From: an uncultured Porphyromonadaceae bacterium
GTDB taxonomy: Bacteria > Bacteroidota > Bacteroidia > Bacteroidales > Muribaculaceae
NCBI GenBank assembly: GCA_948467675.1
Contig: CAOKFI010000008.1
Coordinates: forward strand, 21,357 to 85,356
Length of the DNA: 64,000 nucleotides
Direction of reading: 5' to 3'
Shown here: positions 35,979-45,547 of the stretch, piece by piece
Position numbering within the stretch: the first letter of the stretch is position 1
Layout: the number at the start of each line of letters is the position of its first letter
Program-made: the position numbers and the translations under genes
Notes under the pieces: generated by a model
Seen by the model: only the letters and a program-made list of their open reading frames with translations
What the model was told of the DNA's origin: nothing
Database searches by the model: none

Positions 35979-37847
35979 ATGGCAGAAAAGAAAGAAAAAC
36001 TGTTCGAAATGTTCCCGCCGGTAACTACCGAGGAATGGCGCGCCAAGGTCGATGCCGACCTTAAAGGCGTACCGTTCGAGAAGAAACTGGTGTGGCGCAC
36101 GAACGAAGGATTCAATGTCAACCCCATGTACCGCAAAGAGGACATTGAAAACCTGAAAACCACAAACTCACTTCCGGGCGAATACCCCTACCTGCGCGGT
36201 ACACGTACCGACAACGACTGGCTCGTACGCCAGGAGATCATAGCCGATACTCCTGCCGCCGCCAATGAAAAGGCACTCGAAGTGCTGACCAAAGGCGTGA
36301 CCTCGCTGGGCTTCTGCGTGGCAGAAGCCGCCGACGTGGCTATCCTGCTGAAGGGCATCGACCTGTCGAAGACTGAGATCAATCTCACATGCTGTCCCCG
36401 CAAGGCTATCGAAGTAGCCAAAGCGCTTGTGACATGCGTGAAAGAAGCCGGAGCCGCCGATACATTCCGCGGATCGGTCGACTACAACCCGCTGCGCCGC
36501 ACTCTGCGCCACGGCGGCGAGGCACCCGCTGCCGCCGACATCGCCGCTTCGGCCAAAGAATTGCTCGCCGCAGTAGCCGAAGTCAAGAATCTCCGTGTTC
36601 TCGCTGTAGATTCTGTGATGTTCAACAACGCAGGCGCCTACATCTATCAGGAACTCGGCTACGCCCTCGCCTGGGGCGCAGAATGGCTCACCATGCTTAC
36701 CGATGCCGGTGTCGACGCCACAACCGTAGGCTGCCGCATCAAATTCAACATGGGTATCTCGTCGAACTACTTCATGGAACTCGCCAAGTTCCGCGCAGCC
36801 CGAATGCTATGGGCGCAGATCGTCGAGCAATACAAGCCCGAATGCAAGTGCGCATGCAAGATGGCCGTTCACGCTTCGACCTCGAAGTTCAACCAGACCA
36901 TCTACGACGCACACGTGAACCTGCTCCGCAGCCAGACCGAATCCATGTCGGCAGCGCTCGCCGGTGTCGACTCCATCACAGTGACACCTTTCGACGCCCC
37001 GTACAAGACTCCCGATGACTTCTCGGAGCGCATAGCCCGCAACCAGCAGTACCTGCTCAAGGAAGAAAGCCATCTCGACAAGGTCGTAGACCCCGCCGGA
37101 GGATCATACTACGTGGAGACACTTACCGCATCGATCGCAGCCGAGGCATGGAAGCTGATGCTTGCAGTCGAAGCCGCAGGCGGTTTCCTCGCCGAAGTCA
37201 ATGCCGGTTCGGTACAGGCTGCAGTCAACGCATCGTGCGAGAAGCGTCATGCCGATATGGCTCGCCGCAAAGAGATTCTGCTCGGAACCAACCAGTATCC
37301 CAACTTCAACGAAATGGCCGCCGACAAGATCGAAGCTACAGGATGTGCCTGCGGCTGCGGATCGCACAAAGAGGAACCGAAAGACAACGGAGGCCTCTCG
37401 ACCCGCCGTCAGGCCAGCGACTTCGAGGAGCTGCGTCTTGCTACAGAGCATGCCGCCAACCGCCCGAAAGTGTTCATGCTCACTATCGGCAATCTGGCCA
37501 TGCGTCTGGCCCGCTCGCAGTTCTCAGCCAACTTCTTCGGATGTGCCGGCTATGAGATCATCGACAACCTCGGCTTCAAGACGGTCAAGGAAGGCATAGA
37601 TGCCGCCATGGAGAAACAGGCCGACATCGTAGTGCTCTGCTCGAGCGACGACGAATACGCAGAACTCGCGCCCGAAGCGTTCAAGGAACTCGACAGACGC
37701 GCTCAGTTCGTTGTGGCCGGCGCTCCGGCATGCACCGACGACCTCCGTGCCATCGGTATCGAGAACTTCATCCACGTGCGTTCCAATGTGCTGGAAACTC
37801 TCCAGGCATTCAACGCCAAACTTCTTAAACCTAACACCGAAAAGTAA
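35979..37847 (+). CDS. mutA: methylmalonyl-CoA mutase small subunit
   Basis: 622 aa; a TIM-barrel (~40-400) and a C-terminal cobalamin-fold domain that in small subunits does not bind the cofactor. No DxHxxG motif is present in the C-terminal domain ([20 protein letters not shown] instead), as expected for the structural subunit. A cysteine-bearing stretch ([11 protein letters not shown]) lies around residue 452-462, in the linker. It pairs with MutB, which binds B12, to convert succinyl-CoA to methylmalonyl-CoA. The mutA stop overlaps the mutB start by one base. Confidence 0.95.
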   Translation: MAEKKEKLFEMFPPVTTEEWRAKVDADLKGVPFEKKLVWRTNEGFNVNPMYRKEDIENLKTTNSLPGEYPYLRGTRTDNDWLVRQEIIADTPAAANEKALEVLTKGVTSLGFCVAEAADVAILLKGIDLSKTEINLTCCPRKAIEVAKALVTCVKEAGAADTFRGSVDYNPLRRTLRHGGEAPAAADIAASAKELLAAVAEVKNLRVLAVDSVMFNNAGAYIYQELGYALAWGAEWLTMLTDAGVDATTVGCRIKFNMGISSNYFMELAKFRAARMLWAQIVEQYKPECKCACKMAVHASTSKFNQTIYDAHVNLLRSQTESMSAALAGVDSITVTPFDAPYKTPDDFSERIARNQQYLLKEESHLDKVVDPAGGSYYVETLTASIAAEAWKLMLAVEAAGGFLAEVNAGSVQAAVNASCEKRHADMARRKEILLGTNQYPNFNEMAADKIEATGCACGCGSHKEEPKDNGGLSTRRQASDFEELRLATEHAANRPKVFMLTIGNLAMRLARSQFSANFFGCAGYEIIDNLGFKTVKEGIDAAMEKQADIVVLCSSDDEYAELAPEAFKELDRRAQFVVAGAPACTDDLRAIGIENFIHVRSNVLETLQAFNAKLLKPNTEK

Positions 37848-39942
37848 TGCGCCCGGATTTTTCAACCATAAATATCACAGCCGACGCTTTCAGCGACAAG
37901 CAGTCGGCAACACCTGTGGCCGGTGAAGAATGGATCACCCCGGAACTCATACCGGTAAAACCCGTCTACACCAAAGATGACCTTCAGGGAATGGAGCACC
38001 TCGACTACGTGGCCGGTATGCCCCCCTTCCTCCGCGGTCCTTACAGCGGCATGTACGCCATGCGTCCATGGACCATACGTCAGTATGCCGGCTTCTCGAC
38101 AGCAGCCGAATCAAACGCTTTCTACCGCCGCAATCTCGCGTCGGGTCAGAAAGGTCTGTCAGTGGCATTCGACCTTGCCACACACCGCGGCTACGATGCC
38201 GACCACGAACGCGTGGTAGGCGACGTTGGCAAGGCCGGTGTGTCGATCTGCTCTCTTGAAGACATGAAGGTTCTGTTCGACGGCATTCCCTTGAACAAAA
38301 TGTCGGTTTCGATGACCATGAACGGTGCCGTACTTCCGGTACTCGCCTTCTACATCAACGCCGGTCTCGAACAGGGAGCCAAGCTCGAAGAGATGGCAGG
38401 TACCATCCAGAACGATATCCTCAAAGAGTTCATGGTGCGTAACACCTACATCTACCCGCCGGAATTCTCTATGCGTATAATCGCCGACATATTTGAGTAC
38501 ACCTCGCAGAATATGCCCAAGTTCAACTCCATATCGATCTCCGGCTACCACATGCAGGAGGCAGGCGCTACCTGCGATATCGAGCTGGCCTACACTCTGG
38601 CCGACGGCCTCGAATATCTCCGCGCCGGTGTCAACGCCGGTATGGACATCGATGCGTTCGCGCCGCGTCTGTCGTTCTTCTGGGCTATCGGCATGAACTT
38701 CTTCATGGAGATCGCCAGTTCAATCCCAAGAACCCCAAATCGCTCGCACTCCGCACCCACTCGCAGACATCGGGCTGGTCGCTCACCGAGCAGGATCCGT
38801 TCAACAATGTGGGCCGTACATGTATCGAAGCCATGGGCGCCGCTCTCGGCCACACCCAGTCGCTCCATACCAACGCCCTCGACGAGGCTATAGCGCTTCC
38901 CACCGACTTCTCTGCACGTATCGCCCGCAACACTCAGATCTACATTCAGGAGGAGACCTACATCACCAAAGAGATCGACCCCTGGGCAGGTTCATACTAT
39001 ATCGAGTCGCTCACTCAGGAGATCGCTCACCGCGCATGGGAGCACATCCAGGAGATCGAGAAACTCGGCGGCATGGCCAAGGCTATAGAGACCGGTCTGC
39101 CCAAGCTCCGCATCGAGGAGGCTTCGGCACGCACACAGGCCCGCATCGACTCCGGCCGTCAGACTATTGTCGGTATCAACAAGTACCGCCTCGACCACGA
39201 AGATCCCATCGATATCCTTGAGATCGACAACACCGAGGTTCGCAAGGAGCAGATCGAACGTCTCAACGACGTGAAGGCTCACCGCGACGAAGCCGCAGTG
39301 AAGAAAGCACTCGAAGCCATCACCGAATGTGTCCGCACCAAAGAGGGCAACCTCCTCGACCTCGCAGTCAAGGCAGCTGCCGTACGTGCCACACTTGGAG
39401 AGATATCCGATGCCTGCGAAGAAGTAGTAGGCCGTTATAAAGCTGTAATCAGAACTATATCAGGCGTGTATTCAAGCGAAACCAAACAGGATCCGGACTT
39501 CCAGAAAGCACAGCAGATGTGTGAGGAGTTCGCCAAACGCGAGGGCCGTCAGCCCCGTATCATGATAGCCAAGATGGGCCAGGACGGTCACGACCGCGGC
39601 GCCAAAGTCGTAGCCACCGGCTATGCCGACTGCGGCTTCGATGTAGACATGGGTCCGCTGTTCCAGACTCCAGCCGAAGCTGCCCGCCAGGCCGTTGAAA
39701 ACGACGTCCACATCCTTGGCGTGTCATCGCTTGCCGCAGGTCACAAGACCTTGATCCCGCAGGTGATCGAAGAGCTGAAGAAACTCGGCCGCGAGGATAT
39801 CATGGTGACTGCCGGCGGTGTGATCCCCGCCCAGGACTACGACTTCCTCTACCGTGCAGGCGTAGCAGCCATCTTCGGCCCCGGTACACGCATCCCTGTA
39901 TCTGCCATCAAGATGCTCGAGCTTCTGACTCCCGAGGAATAA
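37847..39942 (+). pseudogene. mutB: methylmalonyl-CoA mutase large subunit, broken by an indel
   Basis: The reading frame is split at about 38716. Frame 1 (37847 on) gives the TIM-barrel half to residue 290 (...[12 protein letters not shown]), then reads nonsense. From 38716 another frame continues [20 protein letters not shown] through the cobalamin domain (DGHDRG, DxHxxG, His ligand) to 39942. By family alignment about 14 residues (K-M-R-A-A-R-type, as in the mutA copy) are missing, i.e. about 43 nt. If real, the catalytic subunit is inactive; if an assembly or sequencing error, the gene is normal at about 712 codons. mutA upstream is intact. Confidence 0.85.
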
Positions 39943-39976
39943 TCTCCTCTCAAGGCATCTTCCCTACCCTATAACA

Positions 39977-40018
39977 TCAGGGATAGACCGGTGAATTCGG
40001 TCTATCCCTGATTCATTT
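39977..40018 (+). terminator. terminator of mutAB
   Basis: Perfect 15-bp stem (39977-39991 with 39999-40013, arm ATCAGGGATAGACCG), 7-nt loop, then TCATTTT. It lies 34 bp after mutB. Confidence 0.85.
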
Positions 40019-40137
40019 TCCGGAGAGCGCTCCGTCTGACATTTTCCCATCGTCAAGGCTCTCAATGCCGAACCGTCCGTGAAATATACCGCATGCTGTT
40101 TGCTTAAGCGAGAACAACGTTGCGTTAGCCGCTGTGG

Positions 40138-40245
40138 TAGCGCATCTCCGAGGCGCATGAACTGAGGTTCCGGAAATACCCCATGCGTCGTCGCTACGCT
40201 CGCATGGGGTTTAACATATCGCGCCTCTCCGAGGCGGCGCACCCG
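40138..40245. repeat. palindromic, REP-like intergenic element
   Basis: Two hairpins: ACCCCATGCG (40178-40187) with CGCATGGGGT (40201-40210), and CGCCTC (40222-40227) with GAGGCG (40231-40236). A 15-mer CGCATCTCCGAGGCG at 40141-40155 recurs as CGCCTCTCCGAGGCG at 40222-40236 (14/15). The style is that of dispersed palindromic units. No transposase is nearby and no second copy occurs in this window. The rest of the 510-bp gap 39943-40452 holds the mutAB terminator, the promoter below, and no gene. Confidence 0.5.
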
Positions 40246-40397
40246 ACGGCATAATAGTCCCGGAATGTAGAATATTGACTCAGACCCGAAAACAACCAAT
40301 TTTGCAGTAAATACAAGGATCATATCTTTACTCCGACAAAAGAGGATGCCGGAGTTATCGTTATGACACCTGTAGAGTCAAGGAATAAACGGAATCG

Positions 40398-40429
40398 GTT
40401 GGATGATACGTGAAGTTTTGGTATTTTTG
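40398..40429 (+). promoter_or_regulatory. promoter of the FAD oxidoreductase gene
   Basis: GTTG (40398-40401), 20 nt, TATTTTTG (40422-40429), 23 nt before the ATG. Confidence 0.65.
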
Positions 40430-40452
40430 CGAGCATTTCAAAATCAATTGAT

Positions 40453-41754
40453 ATGGAAACAATCGAGATAAGCAAGCAAGTGCCGGTACGCGGGAAATAC
40501 GATGTGATAGTGGCCGGTGCAGGACCTGCCGGAATATGTGCAGCAGTGGCAGCTGCCCGCCAAGGGGCAAAGGTGGCTCTGACTGAGCGTTACGGCGTGG
40601 TAGGCGGCAATCTGACTGCTGGATATGTAGGCCCGATCCTCGGAATGGTCAGCAGCGGTACCATGCGCGATGAGCTTGTGAAACTCCTGGGAGTGCCTGA
40701 CAACGATATGATCGGCATCACAGGCAAAGCCCACAACATAGAGGATGCCAAACGGGTGCTGGCTGAATTCGTAGACCATGACAACATCGACGTGTATCTG
40801 CAATCGTCGGTAAGCGACGTCATCATGGAGGGAAACCGTGTGTGCGGTATCGTGATTTCGACCAACGAGGGAGCAATGGCTCTTACAGCACCTGTGACCA
40901 TCGACGCCACCGGCGATGCTGTGGTGGCATTTCTGGCTGGAGCCGATATCGAGAAAGGACGCGATGACGGACTGATGCAGCCTGTGACACTGGAATTCAC
41001 GATAGACGGTGTCGATGAAAACCGTGGCGTGATATGCATCGGCGATGTGGACGATGTGAAACTCGGTGAGGAGCGTTTCCTGGACTTCTGCAAACGATGC
41101 GCCGACAAAGGCATGCTGCCGCCGGAACTGGCTGCTGTACGTCTGCATCCGACTACCCGCAAAGGCGAACGCCAGGTGAACACGACCCAGGCCAACGGCG
41201 TGGACATAACATGCGTGGAGCATATATTCCCGGCTGATCTGAAACTGCGCAAACAGATAAAACTGCTTGTAGACTTTCTGCGCGCCAATATACCGGGCTA
41301 CGAAAACTGCCGCTGCATAGCGAGTGGAACCACCACAGGCGTACGCGAGACACGCCGTGTGATGGGCGACTATGTGGTAACCGCCGAAGAACTGGCCGAA
41401 GGCAAACGTTTCCCTGACGCAATTGTGCACAAAGCCGAATTCATAGTCGACATACACAATCCGGCAGGTGCCGGCCAGGCCGAGGAACACATACAGTACT
41501 GCAAACCCTACGACCTGCCCTACCGCTGCTTCACACCGCGAGGCATAGAGGGTCTGTACACGGCCGGACGCTGCATATCAGGTACACACCGCGCCCATGC
41601 CTCATACCGGGTGATGTCGATATGCATGGCTATGGGCGAAGCCACAGGCATAGCGGCAGCCATGTGCGCCAGATCAGGCTGTAACCCGAGAAACCTCGAC
41701 GTAGCCGCTCTGCAGCAGACTATGACAGCCCAAGGCATAGAGCTGTTCGACTAA
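40453..41754 (+). CDS. FAD-dependent oxidoreductase
   Basis: 433 aa. A Rossmann FAD-binding motif starts the protein (VIVAGAGPAGICAA, G22-G24-G27), with a second flavin-contacting motif DATGDAVVAFLAG and a C-terminal GLYTAGRCISGTHRAHAS segment (GDx-like FAD site). It belongs to the FAD_oxidored/dehydrogenase group related to fumarate reductase flavoproteins, but no His/Arg pair of that active site is obvious, so the substrate is unknown. No signal peptide is seen, so it is cytoplasmic. It is a single-gene unit with its own promoter and terminator. Confidence 0.85.
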   Translation: METIEISKQVPVRGKYDVIVAGAGPAGICAAVAAARQGAKVALTERYGVVGGNLTAGYVGPILGMVSSGTMRDELVKLLGVPDNDMIGITGKAHNIEDAKRVLAEFVDHDNIDVYLQSSVSDVIMEGNRVCGIVISTNEGAMALTAPVTIDATGDAVVAFLAGADIEKGRDDGLMQPVTLEFTIDGVDENRGVICIGDVDDVKLGEERFLDFCKRCADKGMLPPELAAVRLHPTTRKGERQVNTTQANGVDITCVEHIFPADLKLRKQIKLLVDFLRANIPGYENCRCIASGTTTGVRETRRVMGDYVVTAEELAEGKRFPDAIVHKAEFIVDIHNPAGAGQAEEHIQYCKPYDLPYRCFTPRGIEGLYTAGRCISGTHRAHASYRVMSICMAMGEATGIAAAMCARSGCNPRNLDVAALQQTMTAQGIELFD

Positions 41755-41777
41755 AAGAAGATTTCGCAGTCCAAATA

Positions 41778-41810
41778 TCGCGGAGCCGGCATATCCGACC
41801 GGCTCCGCGA
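41778..41810 (+). terminator. terminator after the FAD oxidoreductase
   Basis: Perfect 12-bp stem (41778-41789 with 41799-41810, arm TCGCGGAGCCGG), loop of 9. The T-run is weak. Confidence 0.65.
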
Positions 41811-41838
41811 TGTCATATATACAGACCCATAAAGCGAT

Positions 41839-41870
41839 ATTGCACAGGCTGTACGGATTGCATATTTTTG
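41839..41870 (+). promoter_or_regulatory. promoter of ogt
   Basis: ATTG (41839-41842), 20 nt, TATTTTTG (41863-41870), 24 nt before ogt. Confidence 0.65.
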
Positions 41871-41894
41871 CATTAATCGATCATACAATCTCCT

Positions 41895-42398
41895 ATGGAT
41901 TTCATATACCACTACCGGTCGCCTCTTGGCGATATGACAATGGCAAGCAACGGCACCGCACTCACCGGTGTGTGGTTCGACCATCAGAAACACTACGCGT
42001 CGACCGTCGGCAAAGACGCAACACTACGGAAATTACCGGTGTTCGAGATGACAGAACAGTGGCTAAATGGATATTTCAGAGGGATTGTCCCTGATTTCAC
42101 ACCTCCTCTGGAAATACGCGGGACAACGTTCCGCCGCGATGTATGGAGCGTTATTCAGGAAATACCATACGGACAAACCACGACATATAAAGAAATAGCC
42201 TCCCGTATAGCTGCAAAACATGGTCTGCGGTCAATGTCGGCACAAGCCGTAGGTGGAGCTGTAGGCCACAACCCGTTAGTCATTATCATCCCGTGTCACC
42301 GGGTGGTAGGATCAGACGGCTCTCTCACAGGATACGCCGGAGGGACTACGCTCAAATCCAAGCTGCTCGCACTGGAACAAAGCCGCACCGCACTATAA
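41895..42398 (+). CDS. ogt: O6-methylguanine-DNA methyltransferase
   Basis: 167 aa, the Ogt/MGMT size without an Ada DNA-binding domain. It repairs O6-alkylguanine by transferring the alkyl group to C134 in PCHRVVGS; upstream elements are FRRDVWSVIQEIPYGQTTTYKEIA and AVGGAVGHNP. It is consumed by the reaction. It has its own promoter. No Ada-like regulator is nearby. Confidence 0.96.
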   Translation: MDFIYHYRSPLGDMTMASNGTALTGVWFDHQKHYASTVGKDATLRKLPVFEMTEQWLNGYFRGIVPDFTPPLEIRGTTFRRDVWSVIQEIPYGQTTTYKEIASRIAAKHGLRSMSAQAVGGAVGHNPLVIIIPCHRVVGSDGSLTGYAGGTTLKSKLLALEQSRTAL

Positions 42399-42406
42399 AA
42401 AACAGA

Positions 42407-42438
42407 GATCCGGCCACCTTATGACAAGGAGCCGGATC
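42407..42438. terminator. hairpin between ogt and tRNA-Arg
   Basis: 8-bp stem GATCCGGC (42407-42414) with GCCGGATC (42431-42438), with an inner CCTT/AAGG pair. It follows ogt by 9 bp and faces the end of tRNA-Arg on the opposite strand. Confidence 0.55.
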
Positions 42439-42448
42439 ACGACACTTG

Positions 42449-42520
42449 TACGCCCGTGGGGAGTCGAACCCCAATCGTTGGAACCGGAATCCAATATTCT
42501 ATCCATTGAACTACGGGCGC
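42449..42520 (-). tRNA. tRNA-Arg (anticodon CCG)
   Basis: 72 nt. Acceptor GCGCCCG/CGGGCGT, anticodon stem TTGGA/TCCAA around loop TTCCGGT with CCG, T-arm with GGTTCGACTCC loop sequence. CCA is not encoded. It is divergent from ung; its own promoter lies at 42536-42567. Confidence 0.93.
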
Positions 42521-42535
42521 GAGTGAATTGCGGTG

Positions 42536-42567
42536 CAAATGTATGGAACTTTTAGTAAATTTGCAAA
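42536..42567 (-). promoter_or_regulatory. tRNA-Arg promoter overlapping the ung -7 box
   Basis: Minus strand TTTG (42567-42564), 20 nt, TACATTTG (42543-42536). On the plus strand TAAATTTG at 42556-42563 is the likely -7 box for ung. The two promoters overlap face to face, so only one can be bound at a time. Confidence 0.6.
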
Positions 42568-42597
42568 AGATTTGACCCCAGATTATCGACTCGACCA

Positions 42598-43260
42598 ATG
42601 AATGTCAGAATAGAACCCTCCTGGAACCGGGCATTAGCCAAAGTGTGGGAAAGCCCGCGATTTGCCGAGCTTACCGAATTCGTGCGCACGCAATACCGCA
42701 CACGTCAGGTCTTTCCCCCTGCCGGAAAGATATTCGCGGCTATGGACTCATGTCCGTTCGACAAGGTGAAGGTGGTGATCCTCGGCCAGGATCCTTACCA
42801 CGACATAGGCCAGGCCAACGGCCTCTGCTTTTCGGTAAATCCCGGGGTTCCGATGCCTCCGTCGCTGCTTAACATATTCAAGGAGGTACATGACGATACC
42901 GGCGCTCCCATGCCAGTCAACGGCGATCTGAGCCGATGGGCGGAACAGGGAGTACTGTTGCTCAACACATCGCTCACTGTCGAAGCTCACCGCCCGGCAT
43001 CGCATTCCGACAAAGGCTGGGAAGAATGGACCGACGAGGCCATAATACGTCTATCCAAGGACAGAGAGAATCTTGTATTCATTCTGTGGGGCGCCCATGC
43101 CCAGCGCAAAGCTCCGCTCATAGACGCCACCAGACATCTGGTGCTGCGGGCTCCGCATCCTTCGCCTCTGAGCGCTTACCGCGGTTTTTTCGGATGCAGA
43201 CATTTCACCAGGGCCAATGAATATCTGACAGCCCACAACCAGACACCTATAGTATGGTAA
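42598..43260 (+). CDS. ung: uracil-DNA glycosylase
   Basis: 220 aa family 1 UDG that removes uracil from DNA. Catalytic GQDPYH at 63-68 with D65 as general base, uracil-binding FCFSV-like segment (GLCFSV), and the C-terminal HPSPLSAYRGFFGCRHF with the catalytic His and the Leu-intercalation loop. The overlap with the next gene (start codons at 43254 and 43263) suggests coupled translation. Confidence 0.97.
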   Translation: MNVRIEPSWNRALAKVWESPRFAELTEFVRTQYRTRQVFPPAGKIFAAMDSCPFDKVKVVILGQDPYHDIGQANGLCFSVNPGVPMPPSLLNIFKEVHDDTGAPMPVNGDLSRWAEQGVLLLNTSLTVEAHRPASHSDKGWEEWTDEAIIRLSKDRENLVFILWGAHAQRKAPLIDATRHLVLRAPHPSPLSAYRGFFGCRHFTRANEYLTAHNQTPIVW

Positions 43261-43655
43261 CAATGACACAGACATTAGAACAACGCATGGACCGCGCACG
43301 CCGTCTGCATGCACAGGGATATAACTGCTCGCAATGCGTGGTAATGGTCTTCGACGATGTACACGGACTCGACCCAATGGTATCAGCCCGCACAGCGGCC
43401 GGTCTCGGTCGCGGAGTCGGAGGCTGCATGCTTACATGCGGCACTGTCACAGGCATGGCCATAGCGGCTGGACTGATATCATATGCCACACCGTCAGACA
43501 AACAGCGGCTTTACACTGACGTGCGCGCCATGTCCGATGAATTCAAGGCCATAAACGGCTCTACCATATGCGGCGAGCTCCTGAAGCCAGGACGCAAACC
43601 GTGTATGGAACTGATAACCGATGCCATAACCATACTGCACAACCGCCTTAAATGA
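43254..43655 (+). CDS. C_GCAxxG_C_C family protein
   Basis: 133 aa (or 130 from the ATG at 43263). The family is named for spaced Cys/Gly residues; here the cysteines are in NCSQCVV, GVGGCMLTCGTVTGMA and STICGEL...KPCMEL. Such cysteines suggest binding of a metal or heme, and related proteins are found in anaerobes. No signal peptide; helical overall. The function is not known. Its start overlaps the end of ung, and its stop overlaps the DUF5103 start (ATGA). Confidence 0.85.
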   Translation: MVTMTQTLEQRMDRARRLHAQGYNCSQCVVMVFDDVHGLDPMVSARTAAGLGRGVGGCMLTCGTVTGMAIAAGLISYATPSDKQRLYTDVRAMSDEFKAINGSTICGELLKPGRKPCMELITDAITILHNRLK

Positions 43656-44914
43656 CAAGACGGATAGCTGCAACAATCATGACGATACTCGCCGTATGGA
43701 ATCTATGCCATTCGGCCACTGATACACGTCAAGGCATATTCGATCCGGCATTCCGCTCCCTGCAGGTATGGAACGCCGACACACCGATGTCGATTCCCGT
43801 AATACTTCTCGGCAGCGGCGAGCGTATAGCCATATCGTTCGACGAACTGGCGGAAGACCGCAGTTATCTCAGGTACTCTCTCATACACTGCAACGCCGAC
43901 TGGCAACCGTCGGCTCTCGTAGAGTCGGAATATCTCAACGGATTCAACGTGGCTGAAATAGATGATTTCGCATTCTCGCGTGCGACAACAGCACATTATG
44001 TCAACTACCGCATTACTGTGCCTAACGAACAGATCATGCCTATGGTATCGGGTAATTATCTGCTCAGAGTCTATCGCGAGGATGATCCGGAAACCATTTT
44101 GCTACAGGCACGTTTCATGATTACCGAACAGAGTGCCGGAGTGGATGCCGAAGTAACATCACGCACCGATACGGACTACAACCGGCATCATCAGCAATTG
44201 TCGCTGACGGTCGATACCGAACGTGCCGGAGTGCGCGATCCGTTCAACGACCTTTATGTGGTAATAACACAGAACGGGCGCGAAGACAACAAAGCGATCC
44301 TGCAAAAACCGCTCAGGATTTCCGGCAGCCGGTCATATTACGAACATCAGAAAGAACTGATATTCCCGGCTGGCAACGAGTACCGCCGCATGGAAACAGT
44401 ATCGACCCGCTATCCGGGAATGCATGTAGCGGAAATCGGATATGCCGCTCCTTACTATCATATCGAACTGGAAACAGACTATCCGCGCAACGAAAGCCAA
44501 TATCTATATGATCAGACCCAGCACGGACGGTTTCTCGTCAGAGAGTATAATTCGACAGAACCAGACACCGAGGCCGACTATATCGTAACGCATTTCAGGC
44601 TGGAGATGCCCGAATTATCTGGAGCTGACATATTCCTTGACGGCGATTTCACTCAACGTCGGCTCGATCCAGGCAGCCGGATGATATACGACCGCGCAGA
44701 AGGTGCATACATCAGTGTGCAGATGCTTAAACAGGGAGCCTACAACTATCAGTATCTGGTAGTGCCTCGCGGCAAAGAAACAGGTATGACCGCTCCAGTC
44801 GAGGGCGATTTCTACCAGACCGTAAACGAATACTGCATCTGGGTCTATCACCGTCCTCCTCTTGCCCGCTATGACCGACTGATCGGAGGAGCCACCATCA
44901 TGTCAGGACGATAA
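43652..44914 (+). CDS. DUF5103 protein (type IX secretion plug-like)
   Basis: 420 aa. Signal peptide ~1-22 (IAATIMTILAVWNLCHSA). The rest is beta-rich with the DUF5103 pattern: FRSLQVWNADTPMSIPVILLGSGERIAISFDEL, YSLIHCNADWQPS, ISGSRSYYEHQKELIF, ELSGADIFLDGDFT, YNYQYLVV and FYQTVNEYCIWVYHRPP. Members are the plug that closes the SprA translocon of the type IX system. That fits the T9SS-tagged protease at 17.7 kb. The start overlaps the upstream gene by 4 bp. Confidence 0.88.
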   Translation: MTRRIAATIMTILAVWNLCHSATDTRQGIFDPAFRSLQVWNADTPMSIPVILLGSGERIAISFDELAEDRSYLRYSLIHCNADWQPSALVESEYLNGFNVAEIDDFAFSRATTAHYVNYRITVPNEQIMPMVSGNYLLRVYREDDPETILLQARFMITEQSAGVDAEVTSRTDTDYNRHHQQLSLTVDTERAGVRDPFNDLYVVITQNGREDNKAILQKPLRISGSRSYYEHQKELIFPAGNEYRRMETVSTRYPGMHVAEIGYAAPYYHIELETDYPRNESQYLYDQTQHGRFLVREYNSTEPDTEADYIVTHFRLEMPELSGADIFLDGDFTQRRLDPGSRMIYDRAEGAYISVQMLKQGAYNYQYLVVPRGKETGMTAPVEGDFYQTVNEYCIWVYHRPPLARYDRLIGGATIMSGR

Positions 44915-44947
44915 AAACATAACCCTATTTTGGAAAAAGAAGTCATA

Positions 44948-45535
44948 ATGCTACAGATACAAGACGCGCTGGTCAGTCTCGACCTTGCGGAACAATTTTT
45001 TTGCTGCGATCTCGATGCCTGTCTCGGCGCCTGCTGCATAGAGGGCGACGCCGGCGCTCCCATCACACAGGATGAACAGAAGAAGATCGAGGAAATACTG
45101 CCCGTCGTTGCCGATGAACTGCTGCCGCGCGCACGAGAGGCTGTCGAGAACGAAGGTGTGGCCTACATCGACGAGGAAGGAGATCTTGTCACGACAATCA
45201 TCGATGGCCGGAACTGTGCGTTTACCTGTTACGGCAAAGACGGCATGTGCCTGTGCGCCCTTGAGCGCGCATACCGGGAAGGACGCACATCATGGAAAAA
45301 GCCGGCATCATGCGCTCTTTATCCTCTGCGCCTGACTGAGTACCCGACATTCACAGCTGTAAATTATCACCGCTGGAAGATATGCCGCCCTGCTGAGATA
45401 CTCGGCCGGAAGAAAGGGATCCGGCTGTATCAGTTCCTGAAACAGCCGCTCATCGACCGGTTCGGTCAGGAATGGTACGACGAGCTCGTCCTGGCATGCG
45501 AGACATATCTGGAGCAGGATGCCGTAAACCGCTGA
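44948..45535 (+). CDS. DUF3109 family protein
   Basis: 195 aa cysteine-rich cytoplasmic protein. Cysteines occur in FCCDLDACLGACC, CAFTCYGKDGMCLCAL and SCALYPLRL, a pattern typical of DUF3109/YkgJ-type zinc or Fe-S binding proteins. An in-frame TTG 18 nt upstream is possible, but the ATG at 44948 begins at the conserved LQIQDALVSLDL. Function unknown. It is the last gene of the ung-to-DUF3109 string and faces uvrA convergently. Confidence 0.88.
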   Translation: MLQIQDALVSLDLAEQFFCCDLDACLGACCIEGDAGAPITQDEQKKIEEILPVVADELLPRAREAVENEGVAYIDEEGDLVTTIIDGRNCAFTCYGKDGMCLCALERAYREGRTSWKKPASCALYPLRLTEYPTFTAVNYHRWKICRPAEILGRKKGIRLYQFLKQPLIDRFGQEWYDELVLACETYLEQDAVNR

Positions 45536-45547
45536 GGACATATACGT

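Noticed and set aside
37847..39942. Programmed frameshift in mutB
   Set aside because: There is no slippery heptamer at the junction, and about 14 conserved residues are absent rather than only shifted. A deletion or assembly error explains this better.
40444..41490. A 348-codon minus-strand frame
   Set aside because: Antisense to the FAD oxidoreductase with its GxGxxG motif. The translated product has no recognisable domain and no promoter.
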